A DNA stretch of 64,000 nucleotides from Haloferax marinum (GCF_009674625.1 NZ_WKJQ01000001.1:1612001-1676000), one strand, 5' to 3'; numbered from the stretch's first letter, positions 43,533 to 52,929 are shown. The notes: generated by a model not told the origin, from the letters alone. A program made the numbers and translations.

Positions 43533-45068
43533 ATGAATCGTCCGAGGGGGCACGAAATCAAGTACGGCGGGTTCGTGGTCGCAGCTATCGGCTTCGTCGC
43601 GACACGATACACGGTCTTAGAGTCGATAGACGCCACCACCACGCTCGGTGAGTTTCTCCTCGGACAGGCGACGTTCCTCGCGTTGGGCCTCGGGTTGACC
43701 GTCTTCGGTATCGGGTTGTCCGTGAGTTCCTACGACGAGTCGTTCGTCAACACCATCGCCACGTGGAGTCTCCTCGGTACCGTCTCGATGGTTCTCGTAC
43801 TGGGGTTGACGTTCGTCGGTATCGGCGACGCCGCGATGGTCGGCACGGCCACGCAGTCGGTGCTCGTCGCCAACGTCCTCATCGGCGGGTCCATCGGCGG
43901 CGTGCTCACCGGCTTTCGCGCCGCGTTGAACAGCCAAAACCGCCGTGAACTGTCGAAACAAGCAGACCGGTTGACCGTCCTCAACCGTATCCTCCGACAC
44001 GAAGTGCTGAACAAGGTGAACGTCATCCGGGGATACGCAGACCTCGGTGCCGAACAGACGGCCGCAGGGACGTCGAGTCTGCAGGTCATCCAGCGAAACG
44101 CCGACCGAATCGACGACTCCATCACCGAACTCCGTGCCATCGTCGGACCGGTCGGTGAACGTCCCGTCTCGACCGACGTGCTGTCGGCCCTGCGAGCAGC
44201 AGTCGACGACGTTTCGGCAGACTATCCCAGTGCGACGATTACACTCGATGTCGACGCCCCGGACGACGTTCGCGCGCTGGCCGACGCCCACGTCGACACC
44301 GCGCTCCGACATCTGTTGGACAACGCAGTCGTCCACGCCGAACGCGACGACCCGAGCGTCTCGGTGGCCGTCTCGACGACGCCAGACAGCGTCGAAATCG
44401 CTATCGAAGACGAAGGGCCAGGTATCCCCGACGACGTCGCGGCCGTCCTCGAAGAACGGAACCTCCCCGAGTACGACGACCCGACGAACGGATTCGGCCT
44501 CACACTCGTTCGCCTCCTCATCGTCGACAAATACGGCGGCGGTGTCGACGTCGAGACGACCGGCGAGGGGTCTGTCGTGGGTGTCGAACTCGCCCGACCG
44601 AACACCAACAGTCTCGCTGCCGCAAGTGAGTACGGCGTCCCGCCGTGGATTCTCGGCGTCACCGCCATCGCAGGCGTCGTCGCTGGCGTCGTGATGGGTC
44701 TCGTCTCGCAGGAACTCACAGGGTCACTGGCAATCATCGGTGCACTGTACGGCGTCATGAACGGCGGTGTCGGATGGATACTCCACCTGTTCCACAGTCT
44801 CGTCTTCGGCGTCCTCTTTGCCGTCGCCGTGACCCGTCGCAACCCGTGGAACGTCCTCCGTCGCCCACTCGCGATGACCGTGGTAGGCACGGGCTACGGC
44901 CTGTTCCTCTGGTTCTTCGCCAGTGGATTCGTCATGCCGCTTTGGCTTCGCGCGGTCGGTATCCCCGCCTCTGTTCCCTCGCTGTCGGCGCCGATTTTCG
45001 TCTCTCACGCGGTGTGGGGAATGGTGTTCGGGTCTGTGTTCGCCGTCTGCGTGAGTCGCCGCCGCTAA
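43533..45068 (+). CDS. Histidine kinase with membrane domains on both sides of the kinase core
   Basis: A 511-residue protein. Four helices lie in about residues 10-130, then the dimerisation/phospho-acceptor region with His156 in [22 protein letters not shown], and an ATPase domain ([41 protein letters not shown]) to about 355. A linker [12 protein letters not shown] leads to a second membrane part of about five helices ([17 protein letters not shown], ... [19 protein letters not shown]) to the end. Kinases with a C-terminal membrane domain are unusual. No receiver domain is present. Confidence 0.85.
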   Translation: MNRPRGHEIKYGGFVVAAIGFVATRYTVLESIDATTTLGEFLLGQATFLALGLGLTVFGIGLSVSSYDESFVNTIATWSLLGTVSMVLVLGLTFVGIGDAAMVGTATQSVLVANVLIGGSIGGVLTGFRAALNSQNRRELSKQADRLTVLNRILRHEVLNKVNVIRGYADLGAEQTAAGTSSLQVIQRNADRIDDSITELRAIVGPVGERPVSTDVLSALRAAVDDVSADYPSATITLDVDAPDDVRALADAHVDTALRHLLDNAVVHAERDDPSVSVAVSTTPDSVEIAIEDEGPGIPDDVAAVLEERNLPEYDDPTNGFGLTLVRLLIVDKYGGGVDVETTGEGSVVGVELARPNTNSLAAASEYGVPPWILGVTAIAGVVAGVVMGLVSQELTGSLAIIGALYGVMNGGVGWILHLFHSLVFGVLFAVAVTRRNPWNVLRRPLAMTVVGTGYGLFLWFFASGFVMPLWLRAVGIPASVPSLSAPIFVSHAVWGMVFGSVFAVCVSRRR

Positions 45069-45087
45069 GACCTGTCTGCCAACAAAC

Positions 45088-45094
45088 CTTTAGA
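45088..45094 (+). promoter_or_regulatory. TATA-like element of the gene at 45117
   Basis: The string ctttaga centred about 26 nt before ATG 45117 supports this Met rather than the in-frame ATG at 45105. Confidence 0.45.
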
Positions 45095-45116
45095 CTCCTC
45101 TCGAATGGTCGAACGT

Positions 45117-45836
45117 ATGAACCGCCAGAACTGGCGAGGGTTCGTCTGCCTCGTCGTCGGGGTCGCACTTCTGGCGAACCCGCTGTACCTCTATCCCGAC
45201 AACGTCTCCTCCGAGACAGCGGTGACGTTCGAGGGGAAGCAAATCGACGAGATACCTCACCACGGACAACTCGAACTAGACCTCCGCTACGGAAACCTCC
45301 AAACGGAGATTCGCTGGTGTCCGGGGAACGGCCGCGAGTGTGCGATTGCCGAGGCACTCGCCAGCGGACAGACGCTCCGATACGAGATTCCGTCACATCG
45401 CGAACCCGGAGACTACGACGAACCGTTCCCTGCGGACTACGACTACATCCGCCTCGGCGAAGGAGCGGGCGGATACTACCGCCCCACGCAAACGGTCGAA
45501 GACGAGTCGGTGGTCCTCTCACTCGAACAGGTCGACGAGGAGACGGTGATGCAGGCCGCCGCCGAGGAGTACCACAGCGACCGACCCCTCCACGCGGCCG
45601 TCGAAAACGGCACCACCACCGTCGTCGAAGACGAGGTGTACTGGGACGGAGCGATACTCGTCGAACGGAACGGGAACTACTACGTCGTTCGCGCAGTCGA
45701 AAAAGAGCGCTATCCGACAGGCTGGGGATGGAAAGCGCCACCATCAATCGCCATCGAAGCGATGCGACTCGCGGCGTGGATTGGCGGCGTCGCCCTCATT
45801 TGGCGCGCAGGCGAGTGGACCGAACGCGGTCGCTGA
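45117..45836 (+). CDS. Two-helix membrane protein with extracytoplasmic domain (DUF7979-like)
   Basis: A 239-residue protein with an N-terminal helix (GFVCLVVGVALLANPLYLY), an exported-looking domain of about 170 residues that contains ELDLRYGNLQTEIRW, CPGNGREC (a possible disulfide) and LFVERNGNYYVVRAVEKE-like strands, and a C-terminal helix (AWIGGVALIWRAGEW). Overall layout matches the shorter protein at 22420. Function unknown. Confidence 0.65.
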   Translation: MNRQNWRGFVCLVVGVALLANPLYLYPDNVSSETAVTFEGKQIDEIPHHGQLELDLRYGNLQTEIRWCPGNGRECAIAEALASGQTLRYEIPSHREPGDYDEPFPADYDYIRLGEGAGGYYRPTQTVEDESVVLSLEQVDEETVMQAAAEEYHSDRPLHAAVENGTTTVVEDEVYWDGAILVERNGNYYVVRAVEKERYPTGWGWKAPPSIAIEAMRLAAWIGGVALIWRAGEWTERGR

Positions 45837-45875
45837 CGGCGTGAAAAGAAGAAGCCGAGAGTCGCGGTGGGTCGA

Positions 45876-47162
45876 TTACGTCCCGTGGGCCCAGCTGCCC
45901 ATGTACTCGCGCTGTTCGTCGGTCAGCGAGTCGAACTCGATGCCTTCTGCTTCGAGTTTGATTTCGGCGACTTCGCGGTCGAGTTCGTCCGGCACCTCGT
46001 GGACGCCGGCGTCGTAGGCGTCGCCGTTCTCGACGATTTCGCGGACGACGACGGCCTGGACACCGAACGACTGGTCCATCACTTCGACCGGGTGGCCGAG
46101 TGCGATGGGCGACGCGAGGTTGACGAGGCGACCCTCTGCGAGGACGTTCAGACGGCGGCCGTCTTCCATCTCGTAGGCGTCGACACCGTCGCGGGCCTCG
46201 TACTCGTCGACGGCGAGGTCCGAGAGCGCGTCGAGGTCGATTTCGATGTCGAAGTGGCCGGCGTTGGCGAGGAGGACGCCGTCTTTCATGTTCTCGAAGT
46301 CTTCACGGGTGATGACGTCGCGGTTGCCGGTGGTCGTGATGAACACGTCGCCGACCTTCGCGGCCTCTTCCATCGGCATCACGTCGTAGCCTTCCATGTG
46401 GGCCTCGAGGGCACGACGCGGGTCGACTTCGGTGACGATGACGTCCGCGTTCTGGCCGGCGGCCTTCTTGGCGACACCCTTGCCACAGTAGCCGTAGCCA
46501 CCGACGACGACGTTCTTACCGGCGTACGAGAGGTTGGTCGTCATCGCGATGGTCGCCAGCGACGACTCGCCCGTTCCGTGGACGTTGTCGAAGAGCGTCT
46601 TCATCGGCGTGTCGTTGACGGCGAAGACGGGGTAGTTCAGTTCGCCGTCGGCGTCCATCGCGCGCAGGCGGTGGACACCGGTCGTCGTCTCTTCTGCGCC
46701 GCCGAGGATGGTGTCGATGAGTTCGGGGTACTCCTCGTGGATGGTGAACACCATGTCCATGCCGTCGTCGACGGTGATGGTCGGTTCGTGGGCGACGACT
46801 GCGTCGATAGCCGCGTAGTAGTCGTCGTCACCGACGCCGCGGACGGCGTACGAGGTGATGTTGTCGTTCGCGTCGAGCGCGGCAGAGACGTCGTCGTGGG
46901 TCGAAAGCGGGTTACAGCCAGTGATGGCGACTTCCGCACCACCGAGGGCGAGCAGTTCGACGAGGTTCGCCGTCTTCGCCTCGACGTGCATGGCCATCCC
47001 GATGACCTCACCGTCGAACGGTTTGTCGGCTTCGAACTGGTCACGCAGTTCCTGCAGGATGGGCATGTGCTGGAGCGCCCAGTCCATCTTGCGGCGTCCC
47101 TCTTTTCGGGCCGCCTCGACGTCGTCGAGGTGCTCCGAAACGGGAGCGTAGTGTTCGCTCAT
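45876..47162 (-). CDS. ahcY: Adenosylhomocysteinase
   Basis: A 428-residue SAH hydrolase. It begins MSEHYAPVSEHLDDVEAARK, has the substrate segment VHRLRAMDADGELNYPVFAVND and the NAD-binding loop VVGGYGYCGKGVAKKAAG, followed by DPRRALEAHMEGYDVMPMEEAA. It splits S-adenosylhomocysteine into homocysteine and adenosine, removing the product inhibitor of methyltransferases. Divergent from the wHTH gene, which itself abuts the amidohydrolase gene; these three form a SAH/adenosine salvage locus. Confidence 0.96.
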   Translation of the reverse strand: MSEHYAPVSEHLDDVEAARKEGRRKMDWALQHMPILQELRDQFEADKPFDGEVIGMAMHVEAKTANLVELLALGGAEVAITGCNPLSTHDDVSAALDANDNITSYAVRGVGDDDYYAAIDAVVAHEPTITVDDGMDMVFTIHEEYPELIDTILGGAEETTTGVHRLRAMDADGELNYPVFAVNDTPMKTLFDNVHGTGESSLATIAMTTNLSYAGKNVVVGGYGYCGKGVAKKAAGQNADVIVTEVDPRRALEAHMEGYDVMPMEEAAKVGDVFITTTGNRDVITREDFENMKDGVLLANAGHFDIEIDLDALSDLAVDEYEARDGVDAYEMEDGRRLNVLAEGRLVNLASPIALGHPVEVMDQSFGVQAVVVREIVENGDAYDAGVHEVPDELDREVAEIKLEAEGIEFDSLTDEQREYMGSWAHGT

Positions 47163-47225
47163 GGACGCAGGTTCGCACAGGGGTCCGAAAACCTTACCGA
47201 AGAAGGATACAGCACGTTCGCCCGA

Positions 47226-47233
47226 ATATACAA
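47226..47233 (+). promoter_or_regulatory. TATA-like element of the wHTH gene
   Basis: The string aatatacaa sits too close to GTG 47234 to serve it but is 34-41 nt upstream of ATG 47267. This argues for the shorter start with a leader of about 10 nt. Confidence 0.45.
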
Positions 47234-47234
47234 G

Positions 47235-47254
47235 TGTCAACGGACCGATTGACA
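47235..47254. promoter_or_regulatory. Inverted repeat TGTCAA-N8-TTGACA, candidate operator
   Basis: TGTCAA (47235-47240) and TTGACA (47249-47254) form a perfect six-base dyad between the TATA-like element and the start of the wHTH gene, across the expected transcription start. It is in the divergent region shared with ahcY, so it could regulate one or both. Confidence 0.5.
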
Positions 47255-47266
47255 TGGAGAGGTGCG

Positions 47267-47608
47267 ATGCTCGCGTTAGACAACGGCACCACGATAGCCG
47301 AACAAGAGCTGTTCGCCCTGATGAGCGCACCGGCAGTCCCCGACTTGTTGCGCGTAGCGGACGAACCGTTGACAGTGAAAGAGTTGAGCAGTCGTGCTGA
47401 AGTCCCGCTCTCGACCGCCTACCGAGAGGTCAAACGCCTCCACGAGGCAGCACTCCTAGAAAAGTCGATTATGGTCGACCACAGCGACGGCCGACACGTC
47501 GCCCAGTACCGACGGACGTTCGAGACGATGGCCGTCCACGTTACCGACGACGGGCTTCACATCGAACTTAGCGACACCACAGAGACGGGGGAGAGTCCGA
47601 GCGACTAG
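47267..47608 (+). CDS. Winged-helix transcription regulator (ArsR/MarR-like)
   Basis: A 113-residue winged helix: MLALDNGTTIAEQELFALMSAP, then LLRVADEPLTVKELSSRAEVPLSTAYREVKRLHEAALLEKS (helix-turn-helix and wing) and a beta-rich end RRTFETMAVHVTDDGLHIEL. No cysteine metal site. Its position between ahcY (divergent) and the amidohydrolase (convergent, stops overlapping by 4 nt) suggests control of SAH/adenosine metabolism. A longer GTG start at 47234 exists but the TATA position argues against it. Confidence 0.8.
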   Translation: MLALDNGTTIAEQELFALMSAPAVPDLLRVADEPLTVKELSSRAEVPLSTAYREVKRLHEAALLEKSIMVDHSDGRHVAQYRRTFETMAVHVTDDGLHIELSDTTETGESPSD

Positions 47609-48897
47609 ACGCGTTCGTAGAGTGCGGCGGCAGTCTCACGAGCGCGGTCCACGACGGCCGATTCGTCGAGCGTCAACACGTCGCGGTCACGCATCAGTAT
47701 CTGACCATCACAGACAGTGTGTCGAACGTCGGACCCGCGCGCAGCGTAGACGAGGTGGCTCACGAGGTTGTTCGCCGGAGTGAGGTGGGGTGCGTCGAGG
47801 TCGACGACGGCGATGTCGGCGACGCCGCCGACTTCGAGCGCACCACCGGGGAGACCGATTGCGTCTGCGGACCCTGCAGTCGCCATCTGGACCACGTCCG
47901 GTGCAGCGACAGCGCTGGCGTCGTCGGACGCGAGTTTGCCGAGCATCGCCGCGTCGCGCATCTCGTCGAACATGTCGAGGTCGTTGTTCGAGGCGGCACC
48001 GTCCGTTCCCAGTCCGACGGTCACACCGGCGTCGAGCATCTGCTGGACCGGAGCCATGCCGGAGGCGAGTTTCATGTTCGACGCCGGGCAGTGGACGACG
48101 CCGGTCCCTGCGTCTGCGAGCAGTTCGATTTCCTCGTCGTCGACGTGGACGCCGTGCGCGAGGAAGTCGTCGGCAGTCAGCATACCGAGGTCCTGCGCGT
48201 AGGCGAGTGGTCGCTCGTCGCGTTCGTCGACGATGGGGTCGACCTCGTTCGTCGTCTCGTTGGCGTGGTAGTGAACCGGAATGTCGTCGGCGTGAGCCTC
48301 GGCGGTGACCTCTCGGAGGTACTCCTCGCCGACCGTCGTCAGGGAGTGCGGCATGACGGCAGTTCGGATTCGTCCGTCGACAGCACCGTCGAACTCGCGA
48401 GCGATAGCGAGACTCTCGTCGATATCGGCCCACGCGTCTTCGTCGTCTTTTCCGATGGTGACCGCACCGTGGCCGACACGAGCACGGAGTCCAGCCTCGT
48501 CGATGGCCTCGACGACGTCGGGGACGTGGAAGTACATGTCCGCGAAGGTCGTGGTCCCGGATTTGATCATCTCGACGAGACCGAGTTCGGCCCCGACGCG
48601 AACGTCTTCGGGCGTGAGCGCGGCCTCGGTCGGCCAGATGTCCTCACGGAGCCACGCGTCGAGTTGCTTGTCGTCGGCGTGGCCACGGAGGAGCGTCATC
48701 GAGACGTGACAGTGCGCGTTGACCAGTCCGGGCATGACGAGACAGCCCTCTGCGTCGAGCGTCTCGTCCGCGTCGGCGTCGATATCGGCGGCGATGTCGA
48801 GAATCGTCCCCTCGTCGCGGTCGACGAGGACGTCCGCCTCCTCGGTGGTTCCGTCGGGACGGAGCACCTGTCCGCCCGTGATTCGGAGCGTGTCCAT
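47605..48897 (-). CDS. 5'-deoxyadenosine/MTA/SAH deaminase-type amidohydrolase
   Basis: A 430-residue metal-dependent hydrolase of the MTA/SAH deaminase (DadD) group. Metal ligands appear in GLVNAHCHVSMTLLRG, PVHYHANET, FLAHGVHVDDEEI and GLGTDGAASNNDLDM. It deaminates nucleosides such as 5'-deoxyadenosine, methylthioadenosine or SAH to the inosyl forms, which fits the neighbouring ahcY. Substrate among these is uncertain. Confidence 0.9.
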   Translation of the reverse strand: MDTLRITGGQVLRPDGTTEEADVLVDRDEGTILDIAADIDADADETLDAEGCLVMPGLVNAHCHVSMTLLRGHADDKQLDAWLREDIWPTEAALTPEDVRVGAELGLVEMIKSGTTTFADMYFHVPDVVEAIDEAGLRARVGHGAVTIGKDDEDAWADIDESLAIAREFDGAVDGRIRTAVMPHSLTTVGEEYLREVTAEAHADDIPVHYHANETTNEVDPIVDERDERPLAYAQDLGMLTADDFLAHGVHVDDEEIELLADAGTGVVHCPASNMKLASGMAPVQQMLDAGVTVGLGTDGAASNNDLDMFDEMRDAAMLGKLASDDASAVAAPDVVQMATAGSADAIGLPGGALEVGGVADIAVVDLDAPHLTPANNLVSHLVYAARGSDVRHTVCDGQILMRDRDVLTLDESAVVDRARETAAALYERV

Positions 48898-49024
48898 GCC
48901 CAGGATTCAGTTCGGGGGTGTCGTGAATCCACCGTCTCGTACCGCACTGGGAGTCGAAGCGACCGATTCTCGAGATTCGAGAACCAGTGAGTCCCTTAGG
49001 TGTTGAAATCCGTTAGAGAGGCCC

Positions 49025-49375
49025 ATGGAGCCCCTGTTACGACTCGCGCTCGTTCCGGGGCACGTCCAAGCGGCGAACGACCCGGTCGTCACCGCTATCG
49101 TCGCCCTCACGGGAATCACGTCGGTGGCGCTGGCCGCACTCGGTGTCGCGGTGTTCTACCGCCGTCAGACGCGGTCACATCTGCTCATCGCGCTGGCGCT
49201 CCTCGCGTTCGCGTCGCGAGCGGGTGTCGCCGCGCTGTCGTTCAGTGACCTGCTCTCGACGTTCGACCACCACGTCTTCGAGCACGTCTTAGACCTCGTG
49301 ATGGCCGGTCTCGTCCTCTCGGCTATCTACTACGCCCGGACAATCGAGCGCGAGACAGGGGTAAACGAACCATGA
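49025..49375 (+). CDS. Three-helix membrane protein coupled to a wHTH gene
   Basis: A 116-residue protein with three hydrophobic helices (VTAIVALTGITSVALAALGVAVFY, LLIALALLAFASRAGVAALSF, HVLDLVMAGLVLSAIYYAR). The 3' end overlaps the winged-helix gene at 49372 by ATGA (4 nt), so the pair is translationally coupled. Together they resemble a haloarchaeal membrane-sensor/transcription-factor pair; no ligand is known. Confidence 0.7.
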   Translation: MEPLLRLALVPGHVQAANDPVVTAIVALTGITSVALAALGVAVFYRRQTRSHLLIALALLAFASRAGVAALSFSDLLSTFDHHVFEHVLDLVMAGLVLSAIYYARTIERETGVNEP

Positions 49376-49884
49376 GCGAGACACGAATCCGCGTCGCAGA
49401 CCACATCAAGCACAATCCGGGAGTCCACTTCAACGAGCTCGTGCGCGCGCTCGACCTCGCACCCGGCCAAGTACAACACCACATCCGCAAACTCCTCTCT
49501 GAGGAGACGGTTCGCAGAACCGAGTTCTACGGGCGCACCCACTACTACCCCCCTGAGTTCGACGACTGGGAGCGCGGTGCGCTCGCGCTCGTCCGTCGTG
49601 AGACCTCCCGCGACATCTTAGGCTATCTGCTGGAACACGGCGAGGCCCGGCCCGACGACGTCGCCGACGCCATCGGCGTCGCCCGGAGTACGCTGGAGTG
49701 GCACCTCGACCACCTCACCGAACGCGACGTCGTCCGGAAAGAACGCGACCTGCACAACCGCGTCACGCTCGTGCTCACGCACCCGACCCGGACGGCGACA
49801 CTTCTCAACGACGTCTCGCCATCGCTTCCCGACCGGTTCGTCGACCGGTTCGACCGCCTCATCGACACGCTCGTCGAAGGCTAA
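49372..49884 (+). CDS. Two-domain winged-helix transcription regulator
   Basis: A 170-residue protein with two winged helices in tandem: the first, VADHIKHNPGVHFNELVRALDLAPGQVQHHIRKLL, and the second, ILGYLLEHGEARPDDVADAIGVARSTLEWHLDHLTERDVVRKE. No ligand-binding domain. It overlaps the small membrane protein gene and is about 70 nt upstream of hisG on the same strand. Confidence 0.85.
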   Translation: MSETRIRVADHIKHNPGVHFNELVRALDLAPGQVQHHIRKLLSEETVRRTEFYGRTHYYPPEFDDWERGALALVRRETSRDILGYLLEHGEARPDDVADAIGVARSTLEWHLDHLTERDVVRKERDLHNRVTLVLTHPTRTATLLNDVSPSLPDRFVDRFDRLIDTLVEG

Positions 49885-49953
49885 CCGGGCCGTCGATTCT
49901 CGGTCGTGGCGACCGGGCGAAAGCCAATTAGCCCCTGAGTGTGAGATGCGGGT

Positions 49954-50799
49954 ATGCGAATCGCCGTGCCCAACAAGGGCCGTCTGCACGAACCGACGAT
50001 AGACCTCTTGGAACGTGCGGGTCTGCATCTCGACAACGGTGCCGAGCGGAAACTCTACGCCGGCACCGTCGACCCCGACGTAACTGTTCTGTTCGCTCGC
50101 GCCGCCGACATCCCCGAATACGTCCGCGACGGGGCCGCCGAAGTCGGCATCACCGGCCTCGACCAGGTCCGCGAGTCCGGTCACGAACTCGAAGACCTCC
50201 TCGACTTAGAGTACGGCAAGTGCCGACTCGTCCTCGCCGCACCCGAAGACGGCGACATCGACTCGGTCGAAGACGTCGCCGGAAAGGTCGTCGCCACCGA
50301 GTTCCCACACATCGCGCGAACCTACTTCGAGGAGCGAGATATCGACGCAGAAGTCGTCGAAGTCACCGGTGCGACGGAACTCACACCCCACGTCGAGATG
50401 GCCGACGCCATCATCGACATCACCTCCACGGGGACGACGCTCCGCGTCAACCGACTCGCCGTGGTCGACGAGGTGCTCTCGTCGTCGGTTCGGTTGTTCG
50501 CCCGACCCGACGTCGTCGACGACCCGAAGGTCCAACAACTGGTCATGGCGCTCGAATCCGTCCGCTCTGCAGAGGGCAAGCGCTACCTGATGATGAACGC
50601 CCCCCGCGAGAAACTCGACGAGGTACGAGAGGTCATCCCAGGTCTCGGCGGGCCAACCGTGATGGACGTCGCCGGCGACGACACCGTCGCAGTCCACGCC
50701 GTCGTCAACGAACGCGACGTGTTCGAAGTCGTCAGCGACCTCAAGAACGTCGGCGCGAGCGGTATCCTCGTCACCGAAATCGAGCGGTTAGTCGAATAA
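49954..50799 (+). CDS. hisG: ATP phosphoribosyltransferase (long form)
   Basis: A 281-residue long-form HisG catalysing the first step of histidine synthesis from ATP and PRPP. Start [14 protein letters not shown] and the motif [18 protein letters not shown] (PRPP loop) are typical. The C-terminal about 75 residues form the ACT-like histidine-feedback domain ([28 protein letters not shown]), so feedback inhibition by histidine is likely. No other his genes are near. Confidence 0.95.
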   Translation: MRIAVPNKGRLHEPTIDLLERAGLHLDNGAERKLYAGTVDPDVTVLFARAADIPEYVRDGAAEVGITGLDQVRESGHELEDLLDLEYGKCRLVLAAPEDGDIDSVEDVAGKVVATEFPHIARTYFEERDIDAEVVEVTGATELTPHVEMADAIIDITSTGTTLRVNRLAVVDEVLSSSVRLFARPDVVDDPKVQQLVMALESVRSAEGKRYLMMNAPREKLDEVREVIPGLGGPTVMDVAGDDTVAVHAVVNERDVFEVVSDLKNVGASGILVTEIERLVE

Positions 50800-50810
50800 C
50801 GGCCACGTCC

Positions 50811-50876
50811 GCTTCTGTCACCGTCTTCTCTCGCTTCTGTCACCGTCTTCTCTCGCTTCTGTCGCCGCTTTCTCAC
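50811..50876. repeat. Three-unit 22-bp tandem repeat between convergent genes
   Basis: Two perfect units of gcttctgtcaccgtcttctc followed by tc (50811-50832 and 50833-50854) and a diverged third (50855-50876) follow hisG and reach into the last codon of the convergent CPBP gene (stop at 50873). Confidence 0.85.
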
Positions 50877-51814
50877 TGCCACCAGCGTAGCTCCGGGACC
50901 GTCACCTCGGGGTCGAAGCGGACTTCTCCGTACCGGAAGCGGACGTACAACGCGATACAGACCATCCCGAGAAGCATGGCACCGACGCCGAGCAGTCCCG
51001 CTTCCGGGCCGAACGGCCCCCCAGTGACCAGGTCTGGACCCTGTTCTGTCGTCTCGACCAGTGACGTGCCGAAGTCGAGACCACTCACGGCGAATCCGTA
51101 GACGCCGCCCTGAACGAAGTTCCACGAGATGTGGATGCCGACGGGGATGGCGAGGTCACCCGTGAGGACGTAGCCTAATCCGAGCATGACACCGGCGAGG
51201 GTGATGCTGAGCGTACTGGCGACGCTCGCGTTCGGATTCGTGAGGTGGGCGATACCGAAAATCGCCGACGAGAGCAGGAGGCCGACGACGATTGCCGTCG
51301 AGACGTCGAACCGCCATCGCATCCCCTCGGCGATGTCCGTGAGGACGACACCCCGCAAGAGGAGTTCTTCGGCGATACCGACCGAGACGAAGAACGAGAG
51401 CAACGCCGCCGCACCGACGAGCCGGTCGATACCGAACCCGACCGCGTCGATGGCAATCCAACCGACACTCACGCCGACGGCGAAGATAGCGGACATCAAC
51501 GCACCACCGAGAACGAGTCCGAACACGAAGTCGACGCCCCACGCACGGTCGATGCCGAATCCGAGGTCGGCGACCGTCCTGCGGTCGACGTACCGTGCCG
51601 CGACGAACCCGCCGATTCCGGTCGCACCTGCCAGAACGACCGAGACGAAGAGATTGACGAGCGCACTCGACCCGAGTACGTCGCTGAAGGCGGTCCCGAT
51701 TCCGACACCGATGACGAGCGAGACGGCGACGACGACGACGACTGTCGCGATGAGTCTAAACGGCGCACGAAGACGACGTTCGGCGTCGTTCCAGACGAGT
51801 CGGCGGAGAGACAC
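50873..51814 (-). CDS. CPBP-family intramembrane protease
   Basis: A 313-residue polytopic protein with the Abi/CPBP motifs: SVGIAEELLLRGVVL (EExxxR), GIAHLTNPNAS (second ligand) and PVGIHISWNFVQGG (third). The family cleaves or processes membrane proteins; in archaea the substrates are unknown. C-terminal half holds an extra helix and a short tail that ends in ELRWWQ. Confidence 0.88.
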   Translation of the reverse strand: MSLRRLVWNDAERRLRAPFRLIATVVVVVAVSLVIGVGIGTAFSDVLGSSALVNLFVSVVLAGATGIGGFVAARYVDRRTVADLGFGIDRAWGVDFVFGLVLGGALMSAIFAVGVSVGWIAIDAVGFGIDRLVGAAALLSFFVSVGIAEELLLRGVVLTDIAEGMRWRFDVSTAIVVGLLLSSAIFGIAHLTNPNASVASTLSITLAGVMLGLGYVLTGDLAIPVGIHISWNFVQGGVYGFAVSGLDFGTSLVETTEQGPDLVTGGPFGPEAGLLGVGAMLLGMVCIALYVRFRYGEVRFDPEVTVPELRWWQ

Positions 51815-51871
51815 GTCTGCCGGTTCGCCGTCATCGGTTAAGAAGGTACGCCGACACGCAGTCGGGTCGGG

Positions 51872-52252
51872 TCAGACCGGTGCGCTCGACAGGAGGACGA
51901 GCAACCCGAACACGATGGTGCCGAGGATGATGGTGACGACGAAGTGGATGAGCACGATGTACGCCGAGAGACGGGTCGCCTGTCCGTAGAGATATCTCAC
52001 GAGGACGAAGTCGAGGACGACCGCGAGCAGCAGCGCGAGAAACGAGTTCCACCCGAACGTCGTGAAGACGACGGCGATTGCCGCCGGAACCGGGCCGACG
52101 GCGAACGCTTTCTTGACTTCGACGTCACCGAGCACGTTTCGAGCGGCGATGTGCGCGGTGAGAGAGAGAAACAGCGCGAACAACGCGAACGTTCCGGCGA
52201 CGGCGGTGACCGGCGCGCCGGAAGCGGCCGTCTGCAAGGTGAGCGCGTCCAT
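51872..52252 (-). CDS. Four-helix membrane protein (DUF7473-like)
   Basis: A 126-residue protein with hydrophobic helices VAGTFALFALFLSLTAHIAARN, AIAVVFTTFGWNSFLALLLAVVLDFVLVRYLY and AYIVLIHFVVTIILGTIVFGLLVLL. Found between the CPBP gene and tbp on the same strand. No function known; the family number is a guess from memory. Confidence 0.65.
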   Translation of the reverse strand: MDALTLQTAASGAPVTAVAGTFALFALFLSLTAHIAARNVLGDVEVKKAFAVGPVPAAIAVVFTTFGWNSFLALLLAVVLDFVLVRYLYGQATRLSAYIVLIHFVVTIILGTIVFGLLVLLSSAPV

Positions 52253-52301
52253 AGCGGCACGTCGAACGCGACTAACTTAGATTCGGTCGATTCGTCACGA
52301 G

Positions 52302-52871
52302 TCAGAGCGACCCTTGGAGGAGTCCGAGTTCAGAGAGACGCGTCATGATAACCTCGACGGCGGCCTCGGCGTCCGCCGGTTTCTTCCCGCCCGTGATGAC
52401 GAGTTTGCCCGACCCGAAGAGGAGCGCCACCACACTCGGTTCGTCGAGACGGTAGACGAGACCTGGGAACTGCTCAGGTTCGTACTCGATGTTTTCGAGG
52501 CCGAGGCCGATGGCGATCGCGTTGAGGTTCAGGTTCTCGCCTAAGTCGGCACTCGTGACGATGTTCTGGACGGTAATCTCGGGGTCTTCGTCGACCGGAA
52601 TCTGAAGTTCGCGAAGTTTGTCGAAGACGATGCCGAGACTCTCGTGGACGTCGTCGGTGGACTTTGCACCAGTACAGACGATCTTCCCCGAACGAAAGAT
52701 GAGCGCCGCAGATTTCGGATTCTGTGTCCGATAGACGAGTCCCGGAAACTGTTCCGGGTCGTAGTCGGCGCCTTCGAGGTCCATGGCCACACTCTGGAGG
52801 TCGAGTTCTTGGCCGATTCCCGTGGAGGCGACGACGTTTTCGATGTTGATGGTGTCCTTGGGGTCGGTCAT
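52302..52871 (-). CDS. tbp: TATA-binding protein
   Basis: A 189-residue archaeal TBP with two direct repeats: [39 protein letters not shown] and, about 90 residues later, [41 protein letters not shown], each followed by the [11 protein letters not shown] / [11 protein letters not shown] segment. It binds the TATA box in transcription initiation. Haloferax species have several TBPs. The gene's own leader is A/T-rich (ttaaggtttaaaaag, 52890-52910). Confidence 0.95.
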   Translation of the reverse strand: MTDPKDTINIENVVASTGIGQELDLQSVAMDLEGADYDPEQFPGLVYRTQNPKSAALIFRSGKIVCTGAKSTDDVHESLGIVFDKLRELQIPVDEDPEITVQNIVTSADLGENLNLNAIAIGLGLENIEYEPEQFPGLVYRLDEPSVVALLFGSGKLVITGGKKPADAEAAVEVIMTRLSELGLLQGSL

Positions 52872-52897
52872 GCAACACTTTAAGGCACGTATTTAAG

Positions 52898-52908
52898 GTT
52901 TAAAAAGA
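52898..52908 (-). promoter_or_regulatory. TATA-like element of tbp
   Basis: On the minus strand the sequence reads ctttttaaacc, centred about 30 nt before the ATG at 52869-52871. A second A/T string (cttaaatac) lies between it and the start. Confidence 0.45.
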
Positions 52909-52929
52909 TTGGTACAATATATTGATAAT

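Noticed and set aside
45867-47252. 461-codon frame opposite ahcY
   Set aside because: Antisense shadow of a highly conserved gene.
47719-48990. 423-codon frame opposite the amidohydrolase
   Set aside because: Antisense shadow, no motif and poor codon bias.
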